Part shown: piece after piece, positions 16,993 to 26,865 of the stretch | How the letters are laid out: each line of letters begins with the position of its first letter | How positions within the stretch are numbered: position 1 is the stretch's first letter | Assembly (NCBI RefSeq): GCF_016755875.1 | Contig: NZ_BNED01000005.1 | Coordinates: 1,860,001-1,924,000 of the forward strand | Source: Streptomyces spororaveus | GTDB taxonomy: Bacteria; Actinomycetota; Actinomycetes; Streptomycetales; Streptomycetaceae | Length of the DNA stretch: 64,000 bases | Direction of reading: 5' to 3' | The notes under the pieces: model-generated | The model's database searches: none | Seen by the model: the letters and a program-made list of their open reading frames with translations, nothing else | Told to the model about the DNA's origin: nothing | Position numbers and translations under genes: made by a program

Positions 16993-18693
16993 TCAGTCCA
17001 GGTCGGCCTCGTGGTACTCCTCGGCCGACCCGGCCGCGGTGAGCTCCCGCAGTTCCACCCGGCGGATCTTGCCGGACACGGTCTTCGGGAGCTCGCCGAA
17101 CTCGATGCGGCGGATCCTCTTGTACGGGGACAGCACCGCGCGGGAGTGCTCGAACAGCACCCGGGCCGTCTCCGGCCCGGGCTCCCAGCCGCCCGCGAGG
17201 GTGACGTACGCCTTCGGGACCGCCAGCCGCAGCGCGTCCGGGGCCGGGACGACGGCCGCCTCGGCCACGGCCTCGTGCTCCAGCAGGGCGCTCTCCAGCT
17301 CGAACGGGCTGATCTTGTAGTCCGAGGCCTTGAACACGTCGTCGGAGCGGCCGACGTAGGTGAGGTACCCGTCGGCGTCGCGCGCGGCGATGTCACCCGT
17401 GCGGTAGAGCCCGTCCGCCATGGCCTCGGCCGTGCGCTGCGGATCGTCGCGGTAGCCGGTCGTCACCCCGGCGGGCCGGGTGCGCAGGTCCACGCAGAGC
17501 TCGCCCTCGTCGGGGGACTCCTTGCCGGTGACCGGGTCCAGCAGGACGATCTCGTAGCCGGGCGCCGGGCGGCCCATGGAGCCGGGCTTGACGGGCACCC
17601 CGGGGAAGTTCCCGACCTGGAGGGTGGTCTCGGTCTGGCCGAAGCCGTCGCGGATGGTGATGCCCCAGGCCGCCCGGACCCGCTCGATGACCTCCGGGTT
17701 GAGCGGCTCCCCGGCGGCGACCGCCTCGCGCGGGGGCCGGGCCAGCTTGGTGAGGTCGGACTGGATCAGCATCCGCCACACGGTGGGCGGGGCGCAGAAG
17801 GTGGTCACGCCGTGCCGGTCCATCTCGGCCATCAGCCGCTCGGCGTCGAAGCGGGTGTAGTTGTGGACGAAGACGGTCGCTCCGGCGTTCCACGGGGCGA
17901 AGAGGTTGGACCAGGCGTGCTTGGCCCAGCCGGGCGAGGCGATGTTGAGGTGCACGTCGCCGGGGCGCAGCCCGAGCCAGTACATGGTGGAGAGGTGCCC
18001 GATGGGGTACGAGGCGTGCGTGTGCTCGACGAGCTTGGGACGGTCCGTGGTGCCGGAGGTGAAGTAGAGCATCAGCGGGTCGGTGGCGAGGGTCTCGCCG
18101 TCCGGCGTGAAATCGCCGTCGGCGGTGGCCGTGTCGGCCAGTCGCAGCCAGCCGTCGGGGACCTGGTCCCCGACGGCGATCCGGGTGTAGCCGCCCGGTA
18201 CGCCGTCGAACTTGGCCGTGTCCTCCACGCGCACGACGACATGGCGCACCTGCCCGCGCTCGACCCGGTCGCGCAGGTCGGCCGGGCCGAGCAGCGGGGT
18301 GGCGGGGATGACGACGGCACGCAGTTTCATCGCGCCGAGCATCACCTCCCACAGCTCGCGCTGGTTGCCGAGCATGACCAGGATCCGGTCGCCGGGCGCG
18401 ACGCCCTGCTCACGGAGCCAGTTGGCGGCGGCGCCGGACCGCAGGGAGAGCTCGGCGAAGGTGAGGGCCCTGCTGGTGCCGTCCTCCTCGACGATGCGCA
18501 GGGCGTCGGAGTCGTTCCCGGCGGCGATGTGGTCGAACCAGTCCAGGGCCCAGTTGAAGCGGTGGGGGCGGGGCCAGGTGAATCCGGCGTGGGCGGCCTC
18601 GTAGTCGCCGCGGCGTTCCAGCAGGAAGTCCCGCGCGGCCAGGAACTGGGCGGTGGCATGGTCCCGCGTACTCTCGGTCGTCATGACGGGCAT
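16993..18693 (-). CDS. AMP-forming acyl-CoA synthetase (medium-chain/benzoate-CoA ligase-like)
   Basis: A 566-residue ANL-superfamily adenylating enzyme that activates a carboxylic acid to an acyl-AMP and then to its CoA thioester. Motifs: YFTSGTTDRPKLVEHTH (P-loop A3), IRDGFGQTETT (A5), GDIAARDADGYLTYVGRSDD (A7/A8) and the C-terminal lysine motif PKTVSGKIRRVELR. MYWLGLRPGD and NIASPGWAKHAWSNLFAPW are typical of medium-chain acyl-CoA synthetases. The P-loop has Asp where Gly is usual. ATG 18693 lies 7 bp from GGAGG; Met at 18684 is an alternative. The substrate is unknown. Confidence 0.88.
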   Translation of the reverse strand: MPVMTTESTRDHATAQFLAARDFLLERRGDYEAAHAGFTWPRPHRFNWALDWFDHIAAGNDSDALRIVEEDGTSRALTFAELSLRSGAAANWLREQGVAPGDRILVMLGNQRELWEVMLGAMKLRAVVIPATPLLGPADLRDRVERGQVRHVVVRVEDTAKFDGVPGGYTRIAVGDQVPDGWLRLADTATADGDFTPDGETLATDPLMLYFTSGTTDRPKLVEHTHASYPIGHLSTMYWLGLRPGDVHLNIASPGWAKHAWSNLFAPWNAGATVFVHNYTRFDAERLMAEMDRHGVTTFCAPPTVWRMLIQSDLTKLARPPREAVAAGEPLNPEVIERVRAAWGITIRDGFGQTETTLQVGNFPGVPVKPGSMGRPAPGYEIVLLDPVTGKESPDEGELCVDLRTRPAGVTTGYRDDPQRTAEAMADGLYRTGDIAARDADGYLTYVGRSDDVFKASDYKISPFELESALLEHEAVAEAAVVPAPDALRLAVPKAYVTLAGGWEPGPETARVLFEHSRAVLSPYKRIRRIEFGELPKTVSGKIRRVELRELTAAGSAEEYHEADLD

Positions 18694-18803
18694 CGTGCCG
18701 CCTCCGGTGTACGGACCACCAGTGCGGCGTCAGCCGCGAGTTGACCGTCCGGGGGGCGGTCCCGGGCGCCCGGGGGCCTTGCCGGCCCGTCCGGACGCGC
18801 GGG

Positions 18804-19913
18804 TCAGGGCTTGATCGGTCCGAACCGTACGGACGCGGCGCCGGATCCGCCGGACTCGCCCATCCCCGCCACCATCAGCTCACCCTCGGCGACGATCTCC
18901 TCCCGCGCCGCCTTGGGGACCGGCCCGAACAGCTCGACGGTGAGCACCCGCCCCTCCAGCTTCCACAGGCCGGCGAGGAACCCGTCCACGAGCAGGGTGC
19001 AGTGGGCCTGGTTCCCGGTCCATGTGCGCCCCTTGATCTCGGGGGCGACCACACGGGTGCGGTCGGCGTGCGAGAGCAGGAGGTTGTCGAACTCCGGGAG
19101 GAAGCGGGGCGGCGCCGGGGTGTCCGCGTCGGGGCGGGGGGCGTCGGGGACGTCGAAGAGCTCCACGCCGTTCTCGTCCTGGAAGACGAGGAGGTCCGGG
19201 CGCAGCCGCTCGAAGGCCTCGCGCAGCCGGGTCAGACCGGCCCAGGTCTGCATGTCCTTGACGGAGGCGGGCCCGAAGGCGGCGAGGTAGCGCAGCACGG
19301 CCTCGTCCACGGACTGCGCGGCACCGGCGGGCTTCCCGAGCCAGCTCTCGACGGTGGTGAGCCGGACCTGGCCGCTGCGCCCCCACACCCCGCGCGGGGT
19401 GACCTGGACCAGCGGCAGCAGGCAGCGGGCGGCGACGGACAGCGACTGCGGGTCGGCGTCGGGCCAGTCCCGCAGGAGCTCCTCGCGGATCTCGCCCATG
19501 GTGCGCGGCTCGCTCTCGACGAAGGCGCGGGCGCGCCGCGCGAGCCGGTCCAGGTCCACGCCCGCGAGCCCCTTGCGGAAGTAGGTGACCTCGCGGTCGC
19601 GGGCGGGCTGGACGAGGGGCCGCAGCGTCAGGGCGTCCTGGGCGGTGTGCGTGTGGATCGTCGACCGCATGGTGACCATCCGGACGACCTCGCGGGACTC
19701 CATGGGCCCGGCCAGATCGGCGGGCCGGAAACCGGCGAGCCGGGCGTGCAGCTGGAAGTACGGCGGCTTCACGTTCTGCGCCTGCAGCCCGAGGAGGTGC
19801 CCGACGGCGTCCCCCACGGTCGTCTCGGCACGGCTCAGCAGCAACTGGCGGGAGAGCGTGGCACGGTTCAGAGCGCGGGTGCCGAGTACGGGATGGGTCG
19901 TCCTGGAAGCCAT
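18804..19913 (-). CDS. AlkZ-like winged-helix DNA-binding protein (HTH_42/YcaQ family)
   Basis: The 369-residue protein consists of tandem winged helices of the HTH_42 family, which includes AlkZ glycosylases that unhook azinomycin-type DNA lesions and the E. coli crosslink glycosylase YcaQ. The Q-x-Q element of this family is visible in LLGLQAQNVKPPYFQLHARL (residues ~41-60). MRSTIHTH and LPEFDNLLLSHADR, with a conserved Asp, are also typical. No DNA-damaging antibiotic cluster is nearby, so a general repair role is more likely than self-resistance. Confidence 0.82.
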   Translation of the reverse strand: MASRTTHPVLGTRALNRATLSRQLLLSRAETTVGDAVGHLLGLQAQNVKPPYFQLHARLAGFRPADLAGPMESREVVRMVTMRSTIHTHTAQDALTLRPLVQPARDREVTYFRKGLAGVDLDRLARRARAFVESEPRTMGEIREELLRDWPDADPQSLSVAARCLLPLVQVTPRGVWGRSGQVRLTTVESWLGKPAGAAQSVDEAVLRYLAAFGPASVKDMQTWAGLTRLREAFERLRPDLLVFQDENGVELFDVPDAPRPDADTPAPPRFLPEFDNLLLSHADRTRVVAPEIKGRTWTGNQAHCTLLVDGFLAGLWKLEGRVLTVELFGPVPKAAREEIVAEGELMVAGMGESGGSGAASVRFGPIKP

Positions 19914-20150
19914 GACAGCAAACTAACCCCCCTTGCGGACAGGTTCCGTCCGCAACTCGATGCCGGAGTCTCTCCGGCGATCACGCGGGGGCGGGAAGAG
20001 CCTGGTGTGCGGGGCCTCCGGAACCGGGTACCGTCGTTGTCATGTTCTTCCAGACGCCGATTCACGAGTGAGAGCGTGACGGGCCGCTGCCGCGCCCGTC
20101 CCCCACCGATGAATCCGTAGATCACTTCACATCATGACCCGGGAGAACCC

Positions 20151-20366
20151 GTGACCGACAGCAAGAACATCAACAACCCCGTGGGCCAGGGCGGCGGGCA
20201 GCGCAAGAAGCTGTCCCGCGCCGAACGGCAGAACAACGGCCCGCACCGCAACCTCGACCGCCGCAACGCCGCCGACCAGAAGGCGGAGCTGGTGCGCAAG
20301 ATGCGCGAGAAGGCCGCCGCGGCCAAGGACGCCGAGCAGGCGGCCGACGACACCACCCAGAACTGA
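20151..20366 (+). CDS. DUF6243-like small basic protein
   Basis: This 71-residue, charged, probably disordered protein resembles the Streptomyces DUF6243 family: a Gly-containing N-terminus, KKLSRAERQ, and a helical end rich in Lys, Glu and Ala (KAELVRKMREKAAAAKDAEQ). GTG at 20151 follows GGGAGAA. A perfect 11-bp hairpin terminator is 28 bp downstream. No function is known. Confidence 0.7.
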   Translation: MTDSKNINNPVGQGGGQRKKLSRAERQNNGPHRNLDRRNAADQKAELVRKMREKAAAAKDAEQAADDTTQN

Positions 20367-20394
20367 CACCACGCCGCAAGACATCCCATCAGCA

Positions 20395-20425
20395 GGGCCC
20401 GGACCCGTCACCACGGTCCGGGCCC
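20395..20425 (+). terminator. Terminator of the DUF6243-like gene
   Basis: GGGCCCGGACC (20395-20405) pairs perfectly with GGTCCGGGCCC (20415-20425) across a 9-nt loop. Confidence 0.8.
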
Positions 20426-20505
20426 GGCCGCGGTACGGGCCCCTGTCGGCGAACAGCGATTATCGGCCACATGTTCGATATTCGTTTCGCTTGGCTCATG
20501 CCGTG

Positions 20506-20522
20506 ACAGACGATCTGTCTGT
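20506..20522. promoter_or_regulatory. Operator-like palindrome upstream of the RHS gene
   Basis: ACAGAC-GATCT-GTCTGT is a perfect 6-5-6 inverted repeat, 24 bp before the RHS start codon. Its AGAC/GTCT arms resemble TetR-family operators; no such regulator is in the window. Confidence 0.45.
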
Positions 20523-20545
20523 TTCCTATGGGGGTGGGGTGAGCC

Positions 20546-23500
20546 ATGTTCAGATCCGCGCGTCGCGGTGTCGTACTCACACTGGCATCAGCGTTACTGG
20601 CCGTATCCGGGGCCGCTGAGGCAGGGGCGGCCCAAGCGGCTCCCCGGGCCGCGCAGCCGCCGCCTTCGGCGGTGACGCGCTCCGCCGGGGACCTGCCGAA
20701 GCCGCCCCGGGCGATGTCTCTGGCGGAGCGCCGGGAACAGATGGACCGCGCCAACGGCGATCATTCGCCGATGCGGGGATTCGTACAACCGAAGCCCCCC
20801 AACCTCCCGGCCTCTCCGGCCGAGAAACCGGGCACACCGCTCAAGGCGGGGCCCGCCGCCAAGCCGCTGGCCGAGCGCAACAGCACGTCAGGGCTCGCGG
20901 CGGCGGGCGTTCCGAACCCCGACTGGGTATCGGCCTACGCGACCGCCTACCCGGCCACGCTGTCGATCGGCGGGCAGACGAAGTTCTCCTCGGTCGCGGC
21001 CTCGTCCGTCTCGGGTCTGTGGCTGTACGTCATGGACGAGCAGAAGAACCCGGTCCTCCAACAGGAGATCAAGCGGGCCACCGACGATCCGTCCGGCAAG
21101 TACGTGGAGAACGGCGCGTGGTGCTACGGCTGGTGGCCGTCCAGCTCCTACCCGGTGGACCAGTGCTTCTGGTGGAGCTCCAGCCTGCTCGGCGGCCATC
21201 TCCAGGACGGCAAGAAGTACTACGCCTGGATCTTCCTCATGGGAGCCGACGGCTCGTCGAGCCCCGGCGGGACCACCTCGCCGCTCGTCGAGGCCTTCTA
21301 CACCCCTGACATTCCGGGTACCCAGGCCGGGCTGTGCACCTGCTACGGGCAGTCGTACCGGGCGGACCCGGTCAACACGGCGACCGGCATGTTCTACGAC
21401 CGGAACACCGATGCGGCACTCCCGGGTGCCGGCACGCCCTTCTCCCTGGACCGCACCTACCGCTCCGACTCCACCACCGCCGGACTCCTGGGCCGGGGCT
21501 GGTCGACTCGCTTCGACTCCAAGCTGACGATCGCCGCCGGCAGCGGGGCAACGCTGCTGACGGCCGACGGTGCGCAGGTGGTCTTCAAGGAGCAGGCGGG
21601 CGGCGCCTACCGAACCCCGGCCGGCTCCACCCTGAAACTGGCCAGAACCGGAACGACCTACGTGGTCACCACCACCGACCACACCCGGCACACGTACAAC
21701 GCATCGGGCCAGCTCACCTCCCTGACCGACCGCGGCGGTCAGGGTCTCACGCTCACCTACTCCTCGGGCCGCCTCACTTCGGTCACGGACGCGGCGGGCC
21801 GGAGCATCCCGTTCACGCTCGATGCGGCGGGACTGCTGACCAAGGTGGCGCTTCCCGACGGGACCGCGGTCTCCTACAGCTACACAGGGGGCCTGCTGAC
21901 CTCCGCCACCGACCAGGCCGGCAAGGCCGTCACCTACACCTACGGCGCCGACAAGCGGGTGGCCACCGTCACCGGCCGCGGTGGCGGGAAGATCTCGAAC
22001 ACCTACGACGCGGCCGGCCGGGTCGTCTCCCAGACGGACGGCTCGGGCAGGACCACGACGTTCGCCTGGGACAACAAGCGCGAGTCCCACACCACCGACC
22101 CGAACGGCGGCGTCTGGACCGACGTGTACTCCGGCAACGTGCTGCTGGAGAGCACCGACCCGTACGGGAAGAGGGTCTCGTACGGCTACGACCGGAACCT
22201 GCGCCCCGTGTCGATCACCGATGCGCGCGGCAACACCACGGAGATGACGTACGACGCCGCCGGCCGCATGGCCACGCGGAAGTCTCCCGCCTCCGCCGGG
22301 CTCACGGAAAGCTGGACCTACGATGCGGCGGGGAACATCGCGGGCCACACCGACAGCCGGGGCAAGGCCACGGCGTACACCTACGACGCCGCCAACCGCC
22401 TCGCGTCGAGCACCGATCCGTCCGGCGGAAAGGTCGTCTACGCCTACACCGGCACGGGCGCGCTCGCGAGCCTGACGTCTCCGCGGGGCAAGGCCACCGC
22501 CTACGCCTACGACCCGGCCGGCAACCGTACGTCCGTCACCACACCGGCGGGCGAGAAGACCACGTTCCGCTACGACGCCGCCGGGCGGGTCACCGCGATG
22601 ACCGACCCGCGGGGCAACGTCGCCGGCGCCGACCCGGACGCCTTCACCACGACGTACGCGTACGACCCGCGTGGTCTGCTCGGCTCCGCGACGGACCCCC
22701 TCGGCCGCACCACCACGTACGGCTACGACGACGCGGGCCGACTCACCTCGGTGAAAGACCCGGCGGGCCGGACCACCGCCTACGCCTACGACACGGCCGG
22801 ACGGCTCACCAAGAGCACGAGTCCCGCGGGCAAGACCGCGACGCGCACCTACGACGCCCACGGCAACCTGACATCCTCCACGGACGCCCTGGGCAACAAG
22901 ACCACCTACACCTACGACAAGTCGAACCGGCTGCTCAGCGCGGTCTCGCCCCGCGGCAACGCATCGGGGGCCAACGCCGCGGCCTACACGACCAGCTACG
23001 GCTATGACGAAAGCGGCAACCGGACCACGGTCACCGACCCGTCGGGCGCCGTCACGACCACCGCCTACGACGCGCTGAACCGTCCCGTCTCCGTCACCGA
23101 CGCCCTGGGCCAGATCACGAAGACCGCCTACGACGGCAGCGACAACGTCCTGTCCACGACCGACCCGCTGGGGAAGGTCACCCGCCACACCTACACCGAC
23201 ACCGGGCTCGCCGCCTCCTCGACCGATCCGCTGGGCCGGGTCACCTCGTTCGACTACGACGCGGATGGAAACCAGACGAGCGTCACGACGCCGCTGGGAC
23301 ACAGGAGCACGTCGACGTACGACGCCGACGGGCGCCTGGCCACCCAGGTCGAGGCCCGGGGCAACGCCGCCGGGGCGGATCCGGCCAAGTTCACCACCAC
23401 GTACGCCTACGACCCGGCGGGCAACCTGACCAAGGTCACCAACCCCCTGGGCAAGGCGACCGGCACCTCGTACGACGCGGCCAACCAGGTGGTGGCGTCG

Positions 23501-26500
23501 ACGGACGAGCTGGGCAGGACGACCAGGACCGACTACGACGAGCTCGGGCGGATCGCGAAGGTCACCGGTCCGGACGGCGCGGTCACCAGCTACGCGTACA
23601 ACGCGGCCGGTGACCTCGCCACGCGCAAGGACCCCAACAACCACACCACCACCTACGGGTACGACGACGCCGGACGGCAGACCTCGGTCACCGACCCGCT
23701 CGGCCGCAAGGACACCTTCGGCTACGACCCCGACGGCAACCGCACCACGGTCACGAATGCCCGCGGAGTCACGGCCACGGCGACGTTCGACGCCCGCGGC
23801 CTTGCGACGGCGGTCGGCTACGGCGACACCACGCCGCAGGCGTCGGCCACGTACGACGCCCTCGGGCGACGCAAGACGGTCACGGACGCCACGGGTACCC
23901 GGACCATGGGCTTCGACGCGGCCGGTCGGCTGACCGGAGTCACTCCGAGCACGGGCAAGGGCTCGTACAGGTACACCTACGACGACGCCGGGCAGCTGAC
24001 CTCGCGGACCATCGACTACACCGCTCCCCAGCCGCTGGACTGGAGCGGCGCCGCGCAGACCTCCTCCGGGGACCTCAACGGAGACGGCTACACCGATGTC
24101 GTCCGTACCGACGCCACCAGCGGCGTCCGCACGTTCCTCGGACGCGCTGACGGCACCTTCACGACCGGGACGACCCGCAGCGGCTCGGGCACCGGCTTCC
24201 AGCAGATCCTCGCCCTCGAGTACACCGGAGACGGCAAGCTCGACCTGCTGGCCGTCGACAAGGCGACCGGCCACCTCCTGCGCTTCGACGGCGACGGCAA
24301 GGGCGGTTTCGCCGCCGCCGTCGACCTCGGAGCCGGCTGGGGAGCGATGACCCTCACGCCGGGCGATTTCAACAAGGACGGCAAGCAGGACTTCCTCGCC
24401 ATCAGCTCCACCGCCAATGCCCTGTACTTCTACCCGGGCAACGGCACCGGAGGCTTCGCCGCCCGCACCGACGTCGGTCCCGGCTGGGGTGCCTACCGTG
24501 TCGTCCCCATCGAGTACAACGGTGACGGCAAGCTCGACCTCCTCGCCGTGAACCCGGCCGACGGGCACCTGTACTTCTACCCCGGCGACGGGGCGGGCAC
24601 CTTCGGTACCCGTACCGACCGCGGCGCGGGCTGGGGCGCGATGCAGCTCGTGCCCGGCGAGTTCAACAACGACGGCAAGCAGGACTTCCTCGCCGTCGAC
24701 ACCGCCAACCACAAGCTGCGCTTCTATCCGGGCAACGGCACCGGCGGGTTCGGCACCTACATCGTCCAGTCCGACGACTGGACCCCGTACGGGACTCCGG
24801 CGGTGGGACGCTTCGGCTCCTCCACCAACCAGGGCATCGTGGCCCCGGACAACGCCAACCGGCTGCGCAAGTGGAACGGTGACGGCAAGGGCAAGCTGAC
24901 CGGTGCCGCCGTCGCGACCGGCCCGGCAGGCGGCGCGAAGGTCAGCTACGGCTATGACGCCGACGGACGGCGCACCAGCCAGGCCGGTTCGGCGGGCACC
25001 GTCTCCTACGGCTACGACCCGGACGGCAGGCTCACGAGCACCACCCTGCCGACGGCCAACGGCCACGTCGAGAACCGCGCCTACGACAACGCGGGCCGGC
25101 TCACCTCCGTCACCAGCAGCAAGGGCGCCGCCGTCCTCGCCGGGTGGCAGCTCACCCTCGATGACGCCGGCCGGGCCACCCGGGTGGCAGCGACTCGTTC
25201 GGGCCAGCCGGCGAGCTACCAGTACTACGGATACGACAGCGCCGGCAGACTGCTCACCGACTGCACCTCGACCACGTCGGCCGCGAGCTGCCCGGACCTC
25301 ACTGCCGCCACCACCTACACGTACGACTCCGTGGGCAACCGCAAGACCCAGACCAGGGCGGGCACCGCCACCACCTACACCTACGACGACGCGGACCAGC
25401 TCACGACCGCCGCCACGGGGTCCACTCAGCGCGGCTTCACCTACGACGCCGACGGAAACCAGACGTCGGACGGCACGAACACCTTCGGCTACGACGCGAA
25501 GAACCAGCTCACCTCGGTCACCGCCGGTGCGGACACGTACGCCTTCACCTACGACGCCGACGGCTACCGGACCAAGGCCGCCAAGGGCAGCACGGTCCTG
25601 CGCACCTCCTCCTGGGACGTCAGCGGATCCCTGCCCGTCATCGGGTCCGAGTACAACGCCGCCGGCAGCCGGACCGCCGAGTACCAGTACAACCCGCTCG
25701 GCCAGATCCAGACCGAGACCACCGGCGGCAGCGGCTACTTCCTCCACCACGACCAACTCGGCTCCGTCACCGACGTCACCGACACGAACGGCGCCGCGCG
25801 AATCCGCTACGGCTACACCGCGTTCGGTGAAGCCACCAGGACCGATGTGGCGGCCAACCCGCCCGCCACCCCGTTCACCTACACGGGCGCCTACACCGAG
25901 CCCGCCACCAGCGCGGCCGGCTACTACCTGAGGGCCCGCAACTACGACCCCACCACCGGCCGCCTCACCGGAACCGACCCGGCGGCCCTTCCCGCCGGCA
26001 GGCCGTACACCTCCGCCTACGCGTACGCCGACAACTCGCCCACCCGCTTCACCGACCCGACCGGCCACACTCCGGACGACCCCGGCGACGGCAAGGTCCA
26101 TTCGGTCGGCGAGGCCGCCGGCATCATCGGCGACGGCCTCGTGGAAGGCGCCAAACTCCCCTTCCAGTTCGTCGCGGACGTCTACCACGCCCTCCGGGGC
26201 CAGAACGGCGGGGCCGGCGGGTTCCTCGACAAGTACCTCCCCGTCCGGCCGGCGTACCGGCTCTACAAAGCCGCCGAGATGTTCCGCGACCAAGGCTGCG
26301 AGGAGCTCTACGACGTCTACAGCCGGACTGCGGACGAACTGGCCCAGCAGGTCGTGGTCGCGGGCCTCGGTGGTCTGCGCGGCTGGCAGCGTGACGCGGC
26401 GATGCCCGTCGGAGGGGCCGGCCGCTACTACGGGCCCACCGCCGAGACACGTTTCGGTGCGCCGTACTACACCCCTCTTCACCCCGAGAGTTCGGCGAGG

Positions 26501-26863
26501 ATCAACCCCGAGGGCGGGCGCAGGAACTGCGGCCTGTGCGCCATCGCCGGTGACGAGCTCATGGCGGGCAAGAACCCCGCGCCCGTCGCCGGGGCTCCCA
26601 TGCCGCTGACACGCGCCCAGATGAGCGAGAGGACCGGCAAGCCCTGGGTCAAGATGAACGGAGCCACGCCGCTGGTGAATCAGATGCTCCGCTGGGGTCC
26701 TGGGGCCCGGGCCATCGTCGGGGCATGGCCCAAGACCGGGACGGGGCACTACTACAACGTCATCAACACAGATGGAAAAATCATCTTCCTCGACTTCCAG
26801 ACCGGAAAGCCGAGGCCGTTCGCGGAGCGGTACGACGAGTGGTACCTCATGAGGATGAACTGA
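20546..26863 (+). CDS. Secreted RHS-repeat polymorphic toxin with FG-GAP insertion and papain-like toxin tip
   Basis: The 2105-residue protein starts with a Sec-type signal peptide (basic MFRSARRGVV, then a hydrophobic stretch ending near AEAGAAQAA). Residues ~260-300 (ADPVNTATGMFYDRNTDAAL) match the DUF6531 module that precedes RHS repeats. YD-type repeats (YDAAGR, YDPDGN) fill ~300-1160 and ~1460-1780. Residues ~1165-1460 are six FG-GAP/VCBS units (DLNGDGYTD, EYTGDGKLD, DFNKDGKQD), predicted to be a calcium-binding propeller set into the RHS shell. The RHS core ends at YLRARNYDPTTGRLTGTDP. The last ~110 residues resemble papain-fold toxins: Cys1995 or Cys1998 (NCGLCAIA), His2068 (GHYYNVIN), Asp2083 (FLDFQTG). 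Codon 17 is TTA. The immunity gene follows. Confidence 0.85.
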   Translation: MFRSARRGVVLTLASALLAVSGAAEAGAAQAAPRAAQPPPSAVTRSAGDLPKPPRAMSLAERREQMDRANGDHSPMRGFVQPKPPNLPASPAEKPGTPLKAGPAAKPLAERNSTSGLAAAGVPNPDWVSAYATAYPATLSIGGQTKFSSVAASSVSGLWLYVMDEQKNPVLQQEIKRATDDPSGKYVENGAWCYGWWPSSSYPVDQCFWWSSSLLGGHLQDGKKYYAWIFLMGADGSSSPGGTTSPLVEAFYTPDIPGTQAGLCTCYGQSYRADPVNTATGMFYDRNTDAALPGAGTPFSLDRTYRSDSTTAGLLGRGWSTRFDSKLTIAAGSGATLLTADGAQVVFKEQAGGAYRTPAGSTLKLARTGTTYVVTTTDHTRHTYNASGQLTSLTDRGGQGLTLTYSSGRLTSVTDAAGRSIPFTLDAAGLLTKVALPDGTAVSYSYTGGLLTSATDQAGKAVTYTYGADKRVATVTGRGGGKISNTYDAAGRVVSQTDGSGRTTTFAWDNKRESHTTDPNGGVWTDVYSGNVLLESTDPYGKRVSYGYDRNLRPVSITDARGNTTEMTYDAAGRMATRKSPASAGLTESWTYDAAGNIAGHTDSRGKATAYTYDAANRLASSTDPSGGKVVYAYTGTGALASLTSPRGKATAYAYDPAGNRTSVTTPAGEKTTFRYDAAGRVTAMTDPRGNVAGADPDAFTTTYAYDPRGLLGSATDPLGRTTTYGYDDAGRLTSVKDPAGRTTAYAYDTAGRLTKSTSPAGKTATRTYDAHGNLTSSTDALGNKTTYTYDKSNRLLSAVSPRGNASGANAAAYTTSYGYDESGNRTTVTDPSGAVTTTAYDALNRPVSVTDALGQITKTAYDGSDNVLSTTDPLGKVTRHTYTDTGLAASSTDPLGRVTSFDYDADGNQTSVTTPLGHRSTSTYDADGRLATQVEARGNAAGADPAKFTTTYAYDPAGNLTKVTNPLGKATGTSYDAANQVVASTDELGRTTRTDYDELGRIAKVTGPDGAVTSYAYNAAGDLATRKDPNNHTTTYGYDDAGRQTSVTDPLGRKDTFGYDPDGNRTTVTNARGVTATATFDARGLATAVGYGDTTPQASATYDALGRRKTVTDATGTRTMGFDAAGRLTGVTPSTGKGSYRYTYDDAGQLTSRTIDYTAPQPLDWSGAAQTSSGDLNGDGYTDVVRTDATSGVRTFLGRADGTFTTGTTRSGSGTGFQQILALEYTGDGKLDLLAVDKATGHLLRFDGDGKGGFAAAVDLGAGWGAMTLTPGDFNKDGKQDFLAISSTANALYFYPGNGTGGFAARTDVGPGWGAYRVVPIEYNGDGKLDLLAVNPADGHLYFYPGDGAGTFGTRTDRGAGWGAMQLVPGEFNNDGKQDFLAVDTANHKLRFYPGNGTGGFGTYIVQSDDWTPYGTPAVGRFGSSTNQGIVAPDNANRLRKWNGDGKGKLTGAAVATGPAGGAKVSYGYDADGRRTSQAGSAGTVSYGYDPDGRLTSTTLPTANGHVENRAYDNAGRLTSVTSSKGAAVLAGWQLTLDDAGRATRVAATRSGQPASYQYYGYDSAGRLLTDCTSTTSAASCPDLTAATTYTYDSVGNRKTQTRAGTATTYTYDDADQLTTAATGSTQRGFTYDADGNQTSDGTNTFGYDAKNQLTSVTAGADTYAFTYDADGYRTKAAKGSTVLRTSSWDVSGSLPVIGSEYNAAGSRTAEYQYNPLGQIQTETTGGSGYFLHHDQLGSVTDVTDTNGAARIRYGYTAFGEATRTDVAANPPATPFTYTGAYTEPATSAAGYYLRARNYDPTTGRLTGTDPAALPAGRPYTSAYAYADNSPTRFTDPTGHTPDDPGDGKVHSVGEAAGIIGDGLVEGAKLPFQFVADVYHALRGQNGGAGGFLDKYLPVRPAYRLYKAAEMFRDQGCEELYDVYSRTADELAQQVVVAGLGGLRGWQRDAAMPVGGAGRYYGPTAETRFGAPYYTPLHPESSARINPEGGRRNCGLCAIAGDELMAGKNPAPVAGAPMPLTRAQMSERTGKPWVKMNGATPLVNQMLRWGPGARAIVGAWPKTGTGHYYNVINTDGKIIFLDFQTGKPRPFAERYDEWYLMRMN

Positions 26864-26865
26864 CC

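Noticed and set aside
21700..23950. Dense short repeats in the RHS gene as a possible CRISPR or mobile repeat array
   Set aside because: They are in-frame YD repeats with varied codons and no constant spacer length.
20888..26749. A 1953-codon open frame antisense to the RHS gene
   Set aside because: Its translation is Arg/Gly/Val-rich without domains. It arises from GC-rich codon bias of the repetitive RHS frame.
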